Source: an uncultured Lachnospiraceae bacterium (GTDB lineage: Bacteria > Bacillota > Clostridia > Lachnospirales > Lachnospiraceae). From it: DNA of 19,820 bases. The position numbers and the translations under genes were made by a program. The stretch covers positions 1-19,820 of the forward strand of contig CADCPL010000241.1 of NCBI GenBank assembly GCA_902803305.1, given 5' to 3'. Below the pieces are notes generated by a model. It searched no databases. It had not been told where the DNA came from and worked only from the letters and a program-made list of their open reading frames with translations. Positions 1 through 7,992 of the stretch are shown piece by piece; positions within the stretch are counted from its first letter, which is position 1, and each line of letters starts with the position of its first letter.

Positions 1-659
1 GAAAGAATTGATGCCGCCGCAGAAGCAACGTATGTCATCGCCGCACTCTTTAGTACCTTCCCGGCGCCTGTCATTTCAGCATCGGTCAGAATGCCCATCT
101 CCGATATCGTCGCAAGAGCTCTTCTTGATGCATCAAATTCCACAGGGAGCGTAACTATCTGAAAGAGTACGCCGAACGCAAAAAGAACTACCCCGACAAA
201 TACGAGCGGTCTGAAAAAACTGATGATCAGACCGAGGATCACGATCCATAATCCGTATTTGGATCCGAAATTCGCTGCCGGAAGAATGCTGCTCCTTACT
301 TTGAGCGGGAAATAATCCTCATTGTGCTGCATGGCATGTCCGCATTCGTGTGCGGCAACACTTACGGCTGCAATACTGGTACTGCCGTAAACAGTCTCCG
401 ACAGACTGACGATCTTGGTAGCCGGATTGAAATGATCGGTAAGGCTTCCGGCGATCGGTTCAACCTTTGCGTCATATATCCCTTCCTTTCTAAGTATCGC
501 CTCTGCAACCTGTGCTCCGGTAAGTCCCGACGAAGCCATGACTTTGGCGTATTTATTAAATGTGGACTTTACGACACCCGAAGTGATAAGGCACAAAAGC
601 GCCCCTATAGCCACCAGTATTATGCTCGTATCATTGTAATAGTATCCCAAACCGCTCAT
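1..659 (-). CDS. yugP: YugP-type zinc-dependent membrane peptidase (3' end outside window)
   Basis: Partial gene: 219 codons are visible and the frame runs off the left edge, so only the last few residues are probably missing (family members are roughly 225-235 residues). The start ATG at 659 follows AGGAG at 667-671. An N-terminal membrane helix lies at about residues 10-30, and the zinc motif HECGH at 104-108 within AAHECGHAMQH. Two close hydrophobic segments (about 136-170) are followed by LPVEFDASRRA at 171-181, where E174 is a plausible third zinc ligand (inference). The family is a membrane-bound zinc peptidase of unknown substrate. The gene sits 46 bp downstream of fmt, and this position after priA-def-fmt is common in Clostridia. 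The 14-base AT-rich palindrome at 682-695 in the gap is not followed by a T-run or associated with a convincing promoter, so co-transcription with fmt is likely. Confidence 0.9.
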   Translation of the reverse strand, partial: MSGLGYYYNDTSIILVAIGALLCLITSGVVKSTFNKYAKVMASSGLTGAQVAEAILRKEGIYDAKVEPIAGSLTDHFNPATKIVSLSETVYGSTSIAAVSVAAHECGHAMQHNEDYFPLKVRSSILPAANFGSKYGLWIVILGLIISFFRPLVFVGVVLFAFGVLFQIVTLPVEFDASRRALATISEMGILTDAEMTGAGKVLKSAAMTYVASAAASIL

Positions 660-705
660 ATGCTTTCTCCTGTTCCATTATCTTTTTATAAAAAGCACCG
701 TTTCG

Positions 706-1635
706 TTATCCGAGTTTAGTTCCGGTCTTCACCGGATTGCCGAGCAGAAAATCATGCACCGGCATCTGTTTTTTTCCTTCAAGCTGCACAGCCGTTACGG
801 TAAGCGCGCCTTCGGCAAAAGCGATCACCATTTCATCTCCCGTGACCGATACTACTGTTCCCGGCTCGCCTGAAACCCCGCTGCCATATACGCTGCACTT
901 TTTTATCTTGAGCATCCTGCCATCCAAATACGTGTACACTCCGGGCCACGGATCGAACGCCCTGGACAGCCTCTCGGCCCTTACTGCAGAGCCGGAAAAA
1001 TCAATACATCCCATCTCTTTTTTTATCATCTTGGCATATGTTGCCTTTGACTCATCCTGAGGTATGGGACGTATTTCTCCTCTCTCTATGAGTCCGAGCG
1101 CATCAGCCGCAAGTGCTGCTCCCTCGGTCATAAGCTTATCAAACAGCGTCTCTCCGGTTTCATCCGCCGTTATATCGACCGTACAGGACGCGATGATATC
1201 TCCCGTATCAACGCCCTCGTTCATCTGCTGTATCGTAACTCCCGTATGATCCTTTCCGTCCGCTATGGCCCACTGGATCGGTGCCGCACCTCTGTACTCG
1301 GGAAGAAGCGATGCGTGAACGTTTATGCACCCGTATCTCGGGATATCAAGTATCTCCTTTGAAAGTATCTGTCCGAACGCGGCGACCACATATATATCCG
1401 CATGGATCGCGCGGAGCTTTTCAACCTCTTCCGGACGTTTTATCTTTTCCGGCTGGAAGACCGGTATCCCGTGCTGCAACGCAAACTCTTTGACAGGGCA
1501 GGCAACGAGTGCTTTTGACCGCCCCTTTGGTCTGTCCGGCTGTGTAACTACGGCAACTACTTCATGCGGGCCTTCATATATCGCCGACAAAACGCCTGCG
1601 GCAAAATCAGGGGTGCCCATGAACAGTATCTTCAT
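706..1635 (-). CDS. fmt: Methionyl-tRNA formyltransferase
   Basis: 309 residues, the normal length for Fmt. The enzyme transfers a formyl group from 10-formyl-tetrahydrofolate to initiator Met-tRNA in the cytoplasm. The N-terminal Rossmann-like formyltransferase domain begins MKILFMGTPDFA. The catalytic triad is visible as N105 and H107 in NVHASLLPEYRGAAPI and D143 in GVDTGDI, matching N106/H108/D144 of the E. coli enzyme. The C-terminal OB-like domain (about 205-309) includes PWPGVYTYLDGRMLKI. The start ATG overlaps the def stop by four bases (ATGA), implying translational coupling. Formylation by Fmt and deformylation by the Def encoded just upstream are paired steps of bacterial initiation and N-terminal maturation. 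Nothing looks damaged. Confidence 0.97.
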   Translation of the reverse strand: MKILFMGTPDFAAGVLSAIYEGPHEVVAVVTQPDRPKGRSKALVACPVKEFALQHGIPVFQPEKIKRPEEVEKLRAIHADIYVVAAFGQILSKEILDIPRYGCINVHASLLPEYRGAAPIQWAIADGKDHTGVTIQQMNEGVDTGDIIASCTVDITADETGETLFDKLMTEGAALAADALGLIERGEIRPIPQDESKATYAKMIKKEMGCIDFSGSAVRAERLSRAFDPWPGVYTYLDGRMLKIKKCSVYGSGVSGEPGTVVSVTGDEMVIAFAEGALTVTAVQLEGKKQMPVHDFLLGNPVKTGTKLG

Positions 1636-2150
1636 TCCTGCTGTTCCTCATCTTCCTGTGCTTTCAGTATCTCGGCAAGTTCTTCATTGGTAAGCAGAGA
1701 CCCCTCTACTCTTTCTACATACATATGTCCGTCAAGATGCTCGATCTCATGGAGCAGCGCTCTTGCAAGAAGCCCCTCTCCTTCGACGGTGTATTCTTTC
1801 ATGTTTATATCCTTTGCCCTGACCTTAACATGATCAGGCCTTGTGACCAGACCGACCTTACCCGGGACACTTAAGCATCCTTCATAATCAGTCTGCTCAC
1901 CTGAGGTCTCAACCACTTCCGGATTGATGAGCACGATCGGACCGCTCTGATAATCCTCTCCGGCATCGATCACGGCGATCCTTTTGAGTATACCGACCTG
2001 AGGTGCAGCAAGTCCTACCCCCTCGGCATCGTACATTGTTTCCAAAAGATCGTCTATAAGATCCAGTGTCCTGTCGTTCATCACGCTGACTGTCTTGCAT
2101 GTTTTTTTAAGGCAGGGATCTCCTATCTCCCTGATCTGACGAAGTGCCAT
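1632..2150 (-). CDS. def: Peptide deformylase
   Basis: 172 residues. It removes the N-formyl group from nascent proteins using a metal ion, usually Fe2+. All three family motifs are present: GVGLAAPQVG (44-53, with Q51), EGCLSV (90-95, with metal ligand C92) and HEIEHLDG (134-141, with ligands H134 and H138 and catalytic E135). The short acidic, Gln-rich tail after about residue 160 is typical of type 1 bacterial deformylases. Its ATG directly abuts the priA stop with no gap. The Shine-Dalgarno sequence GGAGGA lies inside the last priA codons (ATG GGA GGA TAT TAA), so translation is probably coupled. The stop overlaps the fmt start as ATGA. Confidence 0.97.
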   Translation of the reverse strand: MALRQIREIGDPCLKKTCKTVSVMNDRTLDLIDDLLETMYDAEGVGLAAPQVGILKRIAVIDAGEDYQSGPIVLINPEVVETSGEQTDYEGCLSVPGKVGLVTRPDHVKVRAKDINMKEYTVEGEGLLARALLHEIEHLDGHMYVERVEGSLLTNEELAEILKAQEDEEQQE

Positions 2151-4376
2151 TTAATATCCTCCCATCGGATCAAGATCAAAGCTTATCCGTACATCGGATG
2201 ACAAAAGCGCAGCGGCTTCCGCCCTGTCCTTGATCTCTATCAGTTTTTCCGTTTCCATGCTCTTTACATATATCATATGTCTGAACACGTCTTTTATCTT
2301 TTTGATCGTGGCCGTCGTGGGACCTATGACGGCAACACCGGTAATTATACCATCTGAAATGACAGATGCCAACGCATCCGCCGCTTCTGCCCCCTCTTTT
2401 TCCGTCCTGCTCTCTATAAGGATGGCAAGCATATGTCCTGCGGGAGGATACGAAAGCAGCGTTCTGTACCCCATCTCCTCCTCGTAGAACAGATCATAAT
2501 CCTGCGAAAGTGCCGCATTTATCGCATAATGATCCGGTCTGTATGTCTGGATGATGACCTGACCTTTCATTTGGTCTCTTCCGGCTCTCCCGGCAGCTTG
2601 GACAAGAAGCTGAAAAGTCCTCTCTCCGGCTCTGTAATCGTTCGCATAAAGCGACATATCCGCTGCAAGGATACCCACAAGCGTTACATACGGAAAATCA
2701 TGTCCCTTTACTATCATCTGCGTACCGACAAGTATGTCTGCCTCGCGGTTTGCAAATGCCGATAGTATGCTTTCGTAGTCACCCTTTTTTCTGGTAGTGT
2801 CGGCATCCATCCGAAGGACCACGGCCTGGGGGAACATACTCTTTATCTGCTGCTGCACGGCTTCGGTGCCTATGCCTCCCATCGGGCCTATCAGCCTGCT
2901 TCCGCATTTGCCGCATACCTTTATCTCTTCCTGTTCGTACCCGCAGTAATGACATACGAGCTTTCCTCTGCCGTGCTGAGAAAGAGACACGTCGCAATGC
3001 GGACATTTGACAGCCTCGCCGCATGAACGGCATGAAACGAATGATGACACGCCTCTTCTGTTAAGAAACAGCATCACCTGCTGGCCGCGCACTATGCGAT
3101 CGGATATCGCATCTTTTAACTTGCGCGAAAATACAGTCCTGTTTCCCGATGCAAGCTCGTCTCTCATGTCAACGGTGCACACATCGGGAAGTGATGCTTC
3201 CTTGGCCCTTTTCTTCAGACTGTAGAATTTATAACGCCCGGATCTTGCCGCATTATAAGACTCGACCGATGGAGTCGCACTTCCGAGTACGACCGATGCT
3301 CCGTGTATCTGCGCGAGTTTTATCGCAACATCCCTTGCATGATACTTGGGCATCTGATCACTCTTGTACGACGATTCATGCTCCTCATCTATCACTATAA
3401 GTCCCAGATCGTCAAACGGAGTAAACAGCGCCGATCTCGGTCCTATCATGATATCTATTTCATGATTTTTGGCTCTTTCAAACTGATCATATCTTTCCCC
3501 GTCCGAAAGCCTGGAATGAAGTGTCGATACCCTGTCCCCGAACCTTCTGTAAAACCTCATGACGGTCTGATATGTAAGTGAGATCTCGGGAATGAGCACG
3601 ATCACCGAACGCCCGGAAGCTATGACATGGTCTATCATCTCCATATACACTTCGGTCTTGCCGCTACCGGTTATCCCGTGCAGAAGATACGTGGTCCTGA
3701 TGCCCGATCTGTAATCATTTATAAAATCATCCGCAACCGCCTTCTGATCCGGAAGCAGATCCACGGGAGCCGTTCGTTCTGACGGACTTACCGTGTTTCT
3801 GTACATGCGCCTTTCCCTGACATCAATGATGCCCTGTTCGCAAAGCGCTTTGATCGTTGACGGGGAAATGTTGAGCTTACCTGTGACAAGCTTATAGTCT
3901 ACTGCGTGGTCCGCCAGAAGGCTTGACACAAGCCTTGCTCTTGCGACGTTTTTTTTCTGTTCGAAAACAGCCAGTTTTTCCGCAGCCTCACTGTCAGGCA
4001 GTTTCAGAACGACGTCTCGCTTAACGGCTGTCTTCACGTTCTTTTTAACGGGCAATACCGTCGAAAGCGCACGGTTCATCGTGGATCCGTACCTTTCTCT
4101 CATCCAGTCGGCCAGTATTATCAGTTTTTGTTCAACGAGGGTATCATCAGCAAGGACCGAAATGATATCTTTTGTCTTGGCCGGATCAAACTTCGGCTTA
4201 TCCGAGATCCCAAGAACGAACCCCGCAACCTGCCTGTCGGACTTTCCGAACGGGATCATCACCCGGCTGCCGACCGAAACGCTTTTTGCAAGTTCGGACG
4301 GGATCCTGTATTGAAATGTGCGGTCGAGATTCTCATGCGAGATATCTACGATTATGTCTGCATAACTGTCATTCAT
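2151..4376 (-). CDS. priA: Primosomal replication restart helicase PriA
   Basis: 741 residues from the chosen start. PriA reloads the replisome at stalled forks. Seen in order: the N-terminal 3' DNA-binding domain (ADIIVDISHENLDRTFQYRIP), Walker A GITGSGKT at about 234-241, DEEH box at about 330-333, GSATPS helicase motif, eight zinc-binding cysteines at about 449-491 in CxxC pairs, GTQMIVKGHDF, and AAGRAGR motif VI. The open frame continues upstream to an ATG at 4520, but that extension (MGCTVRDSSYRSR...) does not resemble PriA and overlaps the upstream 97-residue gene and a terminator. The start at 4376 (MNDSYADIIVDIS) is therefore preferred. That start lacks a good Shine-Dalgarno sequence (only TTGGAT). 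It lies five bases beyond the T-run of the terminator at 4381-4411, which leaves little room for its own promoter. Confidence 0.96.
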   Translation of the reverse strand: MNDSYADIIVDISHENLDRTFQYRIPSELAKSVSVGSRVMIPFGKSDRQVAGFVLGISDKPKFDPAKTKDIISVLADDTLVEQKLIILADWMRERYGSTMNRALSTVLPVKKNVKTAVKRDVVLKLPDSEAAEKLAVFEQKKNVARARLVSSLLADHAVDYKLVTGKLNISPSTIKALCEQGIIDVRERRMYRNTVSPSERTAPVDLLPDQKAVADDFINDYRSGIRTTYLLHGITGSGKTEVYMEMIDHVIASGRSVIVLIPEISLTYQTVMRFYRRFGDRVSTLHSRLSDGERYDQFERAKNHEIDIMIGPRSALFTPFDDLGLIVIDEEHESSYKSDQMPKYHARDVAIKLAQIHGASVVLGSATPSVESYNAARSGRYKFYSLKKRAKEASLPDVCTVDMRDELASGNRTVFSRKLKDAISDRIVRGQQVMLFLNRRGVSSFVSCRSCGEAVKCPHCDVSLSQHGRGKLVCHYCGYEQEEIKVCGKCGSRLIGPMGGIGTEAVQQQIKSMFPQAVVLRMDADTTRKKGDYESILSAFANREADILVGTQMIVKGHDFPYVTLVGILAADMSLYANDYRAGERTFQLLVQAAGRAGRDQMKGQVIIQTYRPDHYAINAALSQDYDLFYEEEMGYRTLLSYPPAGHMLAILIESRTEKEGAEAADALASVISDGIITGVAVIGPTTATIKKIKDVFRHMIYVKSMETEKLIEIKDRAEAAALLSSDVRISFDLDPMGGY

Positions 4377-4380
4377 ATCC

Positions 4381-4411
4381 AAAAATAAAGCCCCTCCGCG
4401 AGCGAAGGGGC
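4381..4411 (-). terminator. Intrinsic terminator between the 97-residue gene and priA
   Basis: Read on the minus strand: stem GCCCCTTCG (4411-4403), loop CTCG, stem CGGAGGGGC (4398-4390) with one G-T wobble, then TTTATTTTT (4389-4381). This is a GC-rich 9-bp hairpin followed by a U-tract. It starts seven bases after the stop of the 97-residue gene and ends five bases before the priA ATG, so it sits in the priA leader. Confidence 0.85.
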
Positions 4412-4417
4412 CTGTTA

Positions 4418-4711
4418 TCAATTGTTCAGCCTGTCGAAATGAGATTCGAGCATCTTTACCACTGCGTCTATATTCTCGGAATCGGGAACGATAACTGCTG
4501 TCCCGGACTGTACATCCCATCTGAAGATAAGTCCGTACGGATCATTCTGGATCGTGTACTGGATATCCTCTCCATCCATCTGGATGATCCTGCCGCTCAG
4601 CTCCCCTTCTATGCTTTTCATCAGCATGATAAATCCGTCCAGTTCATCCCGATAATCGTGTTTGATAAAGATCCAATTATCTTCGATTGACGTTATCTCA
4701 TACCCCATCAT
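4418..4711 (-). CDS. Conserved-looking small protein of unknown function (97 aa)
   Basis: I do not recognise this protein. It is 97 residues, acidic, without a signal peptide or membrane segment. It looks like a small alpha/beta cytosolic protein: an N-terminal strand-rich part (YEITSIEDNWIFIKHDYRDE), a central part with IQYTIQNDPYGLIFRWDVQSG, and a C-terminal helix (VVKMLESHFDRLNN). Two adjacent ATG codons at 4711 and 4708 are possible starts. AGGA lies 11 bases upstream of the first, in GTATAGGACAGCCGGATT. The gene begins 22 bp after the HDOD gene stop and ends at a strong terminator, so it is probably the second gene of a two-gene transcript. The length, ribosome site and tight operon fit support a real gene; function is unknown. 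Confidence 0.75.
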   Translation of the reverse strand: MMGYEITSIEDNWIFIKHDYRDELDGFIMLMKSIEGELSGRIIQMDGEDIQYTIQNDPYGLIFRWDVQSGTAVIVPDSENIDAVVKMLESHFDRLNN

Positions 4712-4733
4712 AATCCGGCTGTCCTATACTCCG

Positions 4734-5972
4734 TCACTTCTTCTCGTCTTCGGATCCAAACAGATCTCTGTACCATGCAAGTGCATCAACGTATGCGTCA
4801 TATACAGGACCTTCCTTGATCTCATACACGATCATCTGGCGAGAAAGTTCCGACCATGAAGCCGTCTCGTAACGCTCGATAAAGTCAAGTATACGAGCCA
4901 GATCACCTGTCTTGTTCACAAGGGCTTCGGTGATCTCTTTGGATACGTTGACCATCGCAAGTGCTTCTTTCATCGGCTTATCAAGGATTATATCAAGTAC
5001 CGAGAACAGACCCATAAGGAACAGTTCGTTCGATAATGAAGCCATCTCAAATACCGGTGCGAGATTCTCCGCAAACTTGGCACGCAGAAGCGAAAGTCTT
5101 GTGATCTCATTGGGCTTGTCCGCACACAGCTGATGCGATACTACCGCATTGATCCACTTCTTCAGTTCCTTCTGTCCGAGCATGGCTGCCGCATGTCTGA
5201 TCGATGTGATCTCGGAATTGACAGCCATATGGTTGACCATGCGAAGAAGTTCTATTACAAGCGCTGTATCTCTTCCGATGATATCGGCTGCCTTTGTCAG
5301 TTCAAAGTCGGGATTGTTGACTATCTTGAGCAGTTCTATATAGTTGACCTTAAGGGGTGCGACTTTAGTCGTTCCTTTTGTGATGGGCAGTCTGTAGAAA
5401 TCCCCTTCATACAGTGAATATGCCTTTCCCTTGGAAAGCTCTTCAAAGTCCTCGAGCGAATCAACATTGACAGCGATGAGCTTTATTCCCGGATAAACCT
5501 TGGAAAAGAAATTCTGGGCAGCCGTCATATTGATCTTCTTGTAATCAAGCATTATATAATCAAGAAGGCTGAGTATCGGGGCATATTCCTGGAACTGCTC
5601 TATGGCAAGGTTCCTGATCGCCAGTTTATATCCCATGAACTTAAGCTGCTGCAGTCTCTTGATATACATTGTCTCTGCCGGGATCGAATGATCGAACAGC
5701 AGAACAACCTTATCATGCGGCAATGAGCAGTTCTCTTCGATCGGAGAGAACATCGATATCTTGGACAGCTCAACAAACACTTCCTGATTATCAGCAAGTG
5801 TTCCGGCTCCAAGACTCTCTACTACTTCCAACCCCAGTATCGTTCCGGCGCCATCAAGTGATCCGGTCCCAAGCATGCTTGGATTAAGAAGAAAATTCTG
5901 CTTCTGTGCAAAAAGTGAATATGCGCAAACAGCAGTATTCTCATCAAATAATGGAATTAATGTCGCTAGCAT
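4734..5972 (-). CDS. HDOD-domain signalling protein with degenerate EAL domain
   Basis: 412 residues, cytosolic. The C-terminal half (about 205-400) is an HDOD domain: APLKVNYIELLKIVNNPDFELTKAADIIGRD, then LRMVNH and SIRHAAAMLGQKELKKWI. The N-terminal half (about 1-195) has the shape of the EAL remnant found in EAL-HDOD proteins (COG3434-like, YuxH family), with VFVELSK, HDKVVLLFDHSIPAE and MLDYKKI. The catalytic signatures EAL, DDFGTG and EGVE are absent, so c-di-GMP hydrolysis is not expected. HDOD proteins usually act as regulatory scaffolds. The start at 5972 has an ideal AGGAGGAG five bases upstream and its own near-consensus promoter. The 97-residue gene follows 22 bp after its stop. 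The domain call is firm; the target is unknown. Confidence 0.88.
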   Translation of the reverse strand: MLATLIPLFDENTAVCAYSLFAQKQNFLLNPSMLGTGSLDGAGTILGLEVVESLGAGTLADNQEVFVELSKISMFSPIEENCSLPHDKVVLLFDHSIPAETMYIKRLQQLKFMGYKLAIRNLAIEQFQEYAPILSLLDYIMLDYKKINMTAAQNFFSKVYPGIKLIAVNVDSLEDFEELSKGKAYSLYEGDFYRLPITKGTTKVAPLKVNYIELLKIVNNPDFELTKAADIIGRDTALVIELLRMVNHMAVNSEITSIRHAAAMLGQKELKKWINAVVSHQLCADKPNEITRLSLLRAKFAENLAPVFEMASLSNELFLMGLFSVLDIILDKPMKEALAMVNVSKEITEALVNKTGDLARILDFIERYETASWSELSRQMIVYEIKEGPVYDAYVDALAWYRDLFGSEDEKK

Positions 5973-5977
5973 TTTGT

Positions 5978-5985
5978 CTCCTCCT
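5978..5985 (-). promoter_or_regulatory. Strong ribosome binding site of the HDOD gene
   Basis: AGGAGGAG on the minus strand, spaced five bases (ACAAA) from the ATG at 5972. It fixes the start codon and predicts strong translation. Confidence 0.85.
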
Positions 5986-6008
5986 CTGTCAACAAAACAT
6001 TCTGTCTA

Positions 6009-6037
6009 ATTATAGCAGAAAATGCATGATTTTCCAA
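6009..6037 (-). promoter_or_regulatory. Housekeeping-type promoter for the HDOD gene
   Basis: On the minus strand: -35 TTGGAA (6037-6032), 17-base spacer, -10 TATAAT (6014-6009). The -10 is preceded by TGC, giving an extended -10 (TGCTATAAT). It lies in the gap after the stop of the EAL gene at 6049, with a predicted transcript start near 6002 and a leader of about 30 bases. This is the best promoter in the window. It shows that the HDOD gene is transcribed independently of the upstream operon. Confidence 0.85.
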
Positions 6038-6048
6038 CAACTAATGAT

Positions 6049-7983
6049 TCAGGCCGGCTTTTTTTCTTTCAAAAAGCGTATATACGCGGTTTTGGTAAGC
6101 GGGCGCGAAAAGTAAAATCCCTGTATCTCATCCGCTCCGAGACCGATGAACGAATCCACCATTTCCTCAGTCTCCACACCTTCAACAAGAACCTTGAGTT
6201 TCATATTCTTGAGCATTTCTATGAGATTCCTGATGATAACATGATTTCCGCCTTCCTCTTCCATGAGCACGAACACACGGTCAAGCTTAACAATATCAAG
6301 CGGAAGCGAAGCTATCCTCATAAGGTTCGAATAACCTGTTCCGAAATCATCAAGAGATATCGAAAATCCGTATTCCGACAATGCCATGATGTTCGAGTAC
6401 AGTTTTGACTGTGAATATCCGCTGGCGGTCTCCGTTATCTCGAGATTGATCCTGGCCGGGGCGACCCTGTATTTTCGCGCCAGACTTATTATCTCGTCCG
6501 CAAGATCACTGCGCAGACACTGCATGACGGAAAGATTGATCTCTATGTAATCCACTCCGAGATCATTAAATTCAGGCGTGGCAATGAACTTTATGACTTC
6601 CTCGAGGACAAAGCTTCCGATGGCATGGATGGCTCCGCTCTTTTCCGCCAGCGGGATAAAAAGCGTCGGTGAGATATATCCGTACTTCGGATCCCTCAAT
6701 CTGATAAGAGCCTCCGCCGAATTGAAACTCTTTGTCTTCGTGTCGTAGATCGGCTGATAAAAAACCGAGAAATAATGATTGGTAAGCGCCCTGTCAATGA
6801 TCGTTGCCATTTCCTTTTTCATCTTGAACTCTTTCGTGTCCGTGATGCTGGACGCCGAAAGGACTCTTCTTTCGTTGTCCGCAAGATCAAGATCGGTAAT
6901 GAGCATGAACAGCGAATCAACATCGGAAATATCCGACGGACAGTTCACAAGGCATGTATTTATATCAAGTTCAAAATCGGCAACCTCCAGACGTATGTTC
7001 TGTCTTATCGATCTTGCGATCTCTTCGGCTATCTCATGCGCAAAATCGAAATGCTTTCTCGACAGCTCTATCGCGAACTTTCCGTCCCCGTTGTAATAAC
7101 ACATGAACTGGGCATGATACCTCTTCATTATACGAAGTATCTCCGATGACATCGGAGCCATCATTCCCAGCATAGAATCATATCCCACGATCCTGAGTGC
7201 ATATTGAAAATTCACTATGTTCAGCAGGATGATCTCCATCTGTTTGCCCGTTTTGAAATTGGTGTTCATATCCTCGGCAAATACCTTGTATGTATGCATG
7301 CCGGTAGCCATGTCCACGGAGTCTTCCACCCTCTTGTTGATCAGTATCAGAAGGAGAATGCAAAGGGAGATGGTAAAGCATATTATATTATGCCCGTAAG
7401 CGATCATGCTTATAATCATCCCTACCAAAACGATAACGACCGGTACCGTCAGGATATGAGCTCTTCTCTTATCCACCGGTCTTACATACATCCTGATGAA
7501 AAGCGCCGAAATGAATATATACAGCAGGAAGGTAACATACGAATAATAATATCCCCAGTGTTTAATAAGCATCTTGCCGGGTCCCACCTCAAATGCGACC
7601 GGGTAGAAATAATTGATGACAAAAACCGGGATATATATCATCATCGGAATGGCGCATATGACCGTCCCTGCTTTGAACTTTTCAAGCTTGTGCCACATGT
7701 CCGTTGCCGCTATGATATACAGCAGAAACAACGGCGGTATGATCGTGAGAAGGAGCAGATAGATCGCATTGATGTTAAGAAACCTGAAATCAGATACCCC
7801 ATCAAGGCCCGCAAACCTGACTCTTGTGGCATCACATACCGAAGCCGCTATCGTACATACAACGATAAGCGTCATTATCTTTGCTCTGTACGTTCCGTGA
7901 ACGCTCCTGCGAAAATTATAGATAACAACTATAAAGAGCAGTACGATCGCACAATAATCATATGTTGCTATATCTGTACTCAT
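6049..7983 (-). CDS. 7TM membrane protein with degenerate GGDEF and intact EAL (c-di-GMP phosphodiesterase)
   Basis: 644 residues. The N-terminus has about seven hydrophobic segments (roughly 8-23, 35-50, 71-92, 106-124, 147-165, 177-195, 198-215), likely a membrane sensor. A GGDEF-like domain (about 222-375) reads NGDGKF where GGDEF is expected, so it should not make c-di-GMP. The EAL domain (about 388-640) keeps the whole catalytic set: E424 (AEALIRL), N483 (EINLS), E515 and E518 (EITET), D545/D546 (DDFGTGYS), K566 (VKLDR), E601 (VEGVE) and Q621 (IQGFYF). Hydrolysis of c-di-GMP to pGpG is therefore expected. It starts 9 bp after its paralog, with AGGG upstream, and is last in a five-gene unit. 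No terminator is visible after its stop. Confidence 0.9.
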   Translation of the reverse strand: MSTDIATYDYCAIVLLFIVVIYNFRRSVHGTYRAKIMTLIVVCTIAASVCDATRVRFAGLDGVSDFRFLNINAIYLLLLTIIPPLFLLYIIAATDMWHKLEKFKAGTVICAIPMMIYIPVFVINYFYPVAFEVGPGKMLIKHWGYYYSYVTFLLYIFISALFIRMYVRPVDKRRAHILTVPVVIVLVGMIISMIAYGHNIICFTISLCILLLILINKRVEDSVDMATGMHTYKVFAEDMNTNFKTGKQMEIILLNIVNFQYALRIVGYDSMLGMMAPMSSEILRIMKRYHAQFMCYYNGDGKFAIELSRKHFDFAHEIAEEIARSIRQNIRLEVADFELDINTCLVNCPSDISDVDSLFMLITDLDLADNERRVLSASSITDTKEFKMKKEMATIIDRALTNHYFSVFYQPIYDTKTKSFNSAEALIRLRDPKYGYISPTLFIPLAEKSGAIHAIGSFVLEEVIKFIATPEFNDLGVDYIEINLSVMQCLRSDLADEIISLARKYRVAPARINLEITETASGYSQSKLYSNIMALSEYGFSISLDDFGTGYSNLMRIASLPLDIVKLDRVFVLMEEEGGNHVIIRNLIEMLKNMKLKVLVEGVETEEMVDSFIGLGADEIQGFYFSRPLTKTAYIRFLKEKKPA

Positions 7984-7992
7984 ACCCTGTCC

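Noticed and set aside
682..695. Perfect 14-base palindrome in the fmt-yugP gap
   Set aside because: It is almost entirely A/T with no GC stem and no following T-run, so it is neither a terminator nor a convincing operator.
4377..4520. 48-residue N-terminal extension of priA
   Set aside because: It overlaps the 97-residue gene and the terminator and does not look like PriA. MNDSYADIIVDIS at 4376 matches the normal N-terminus.
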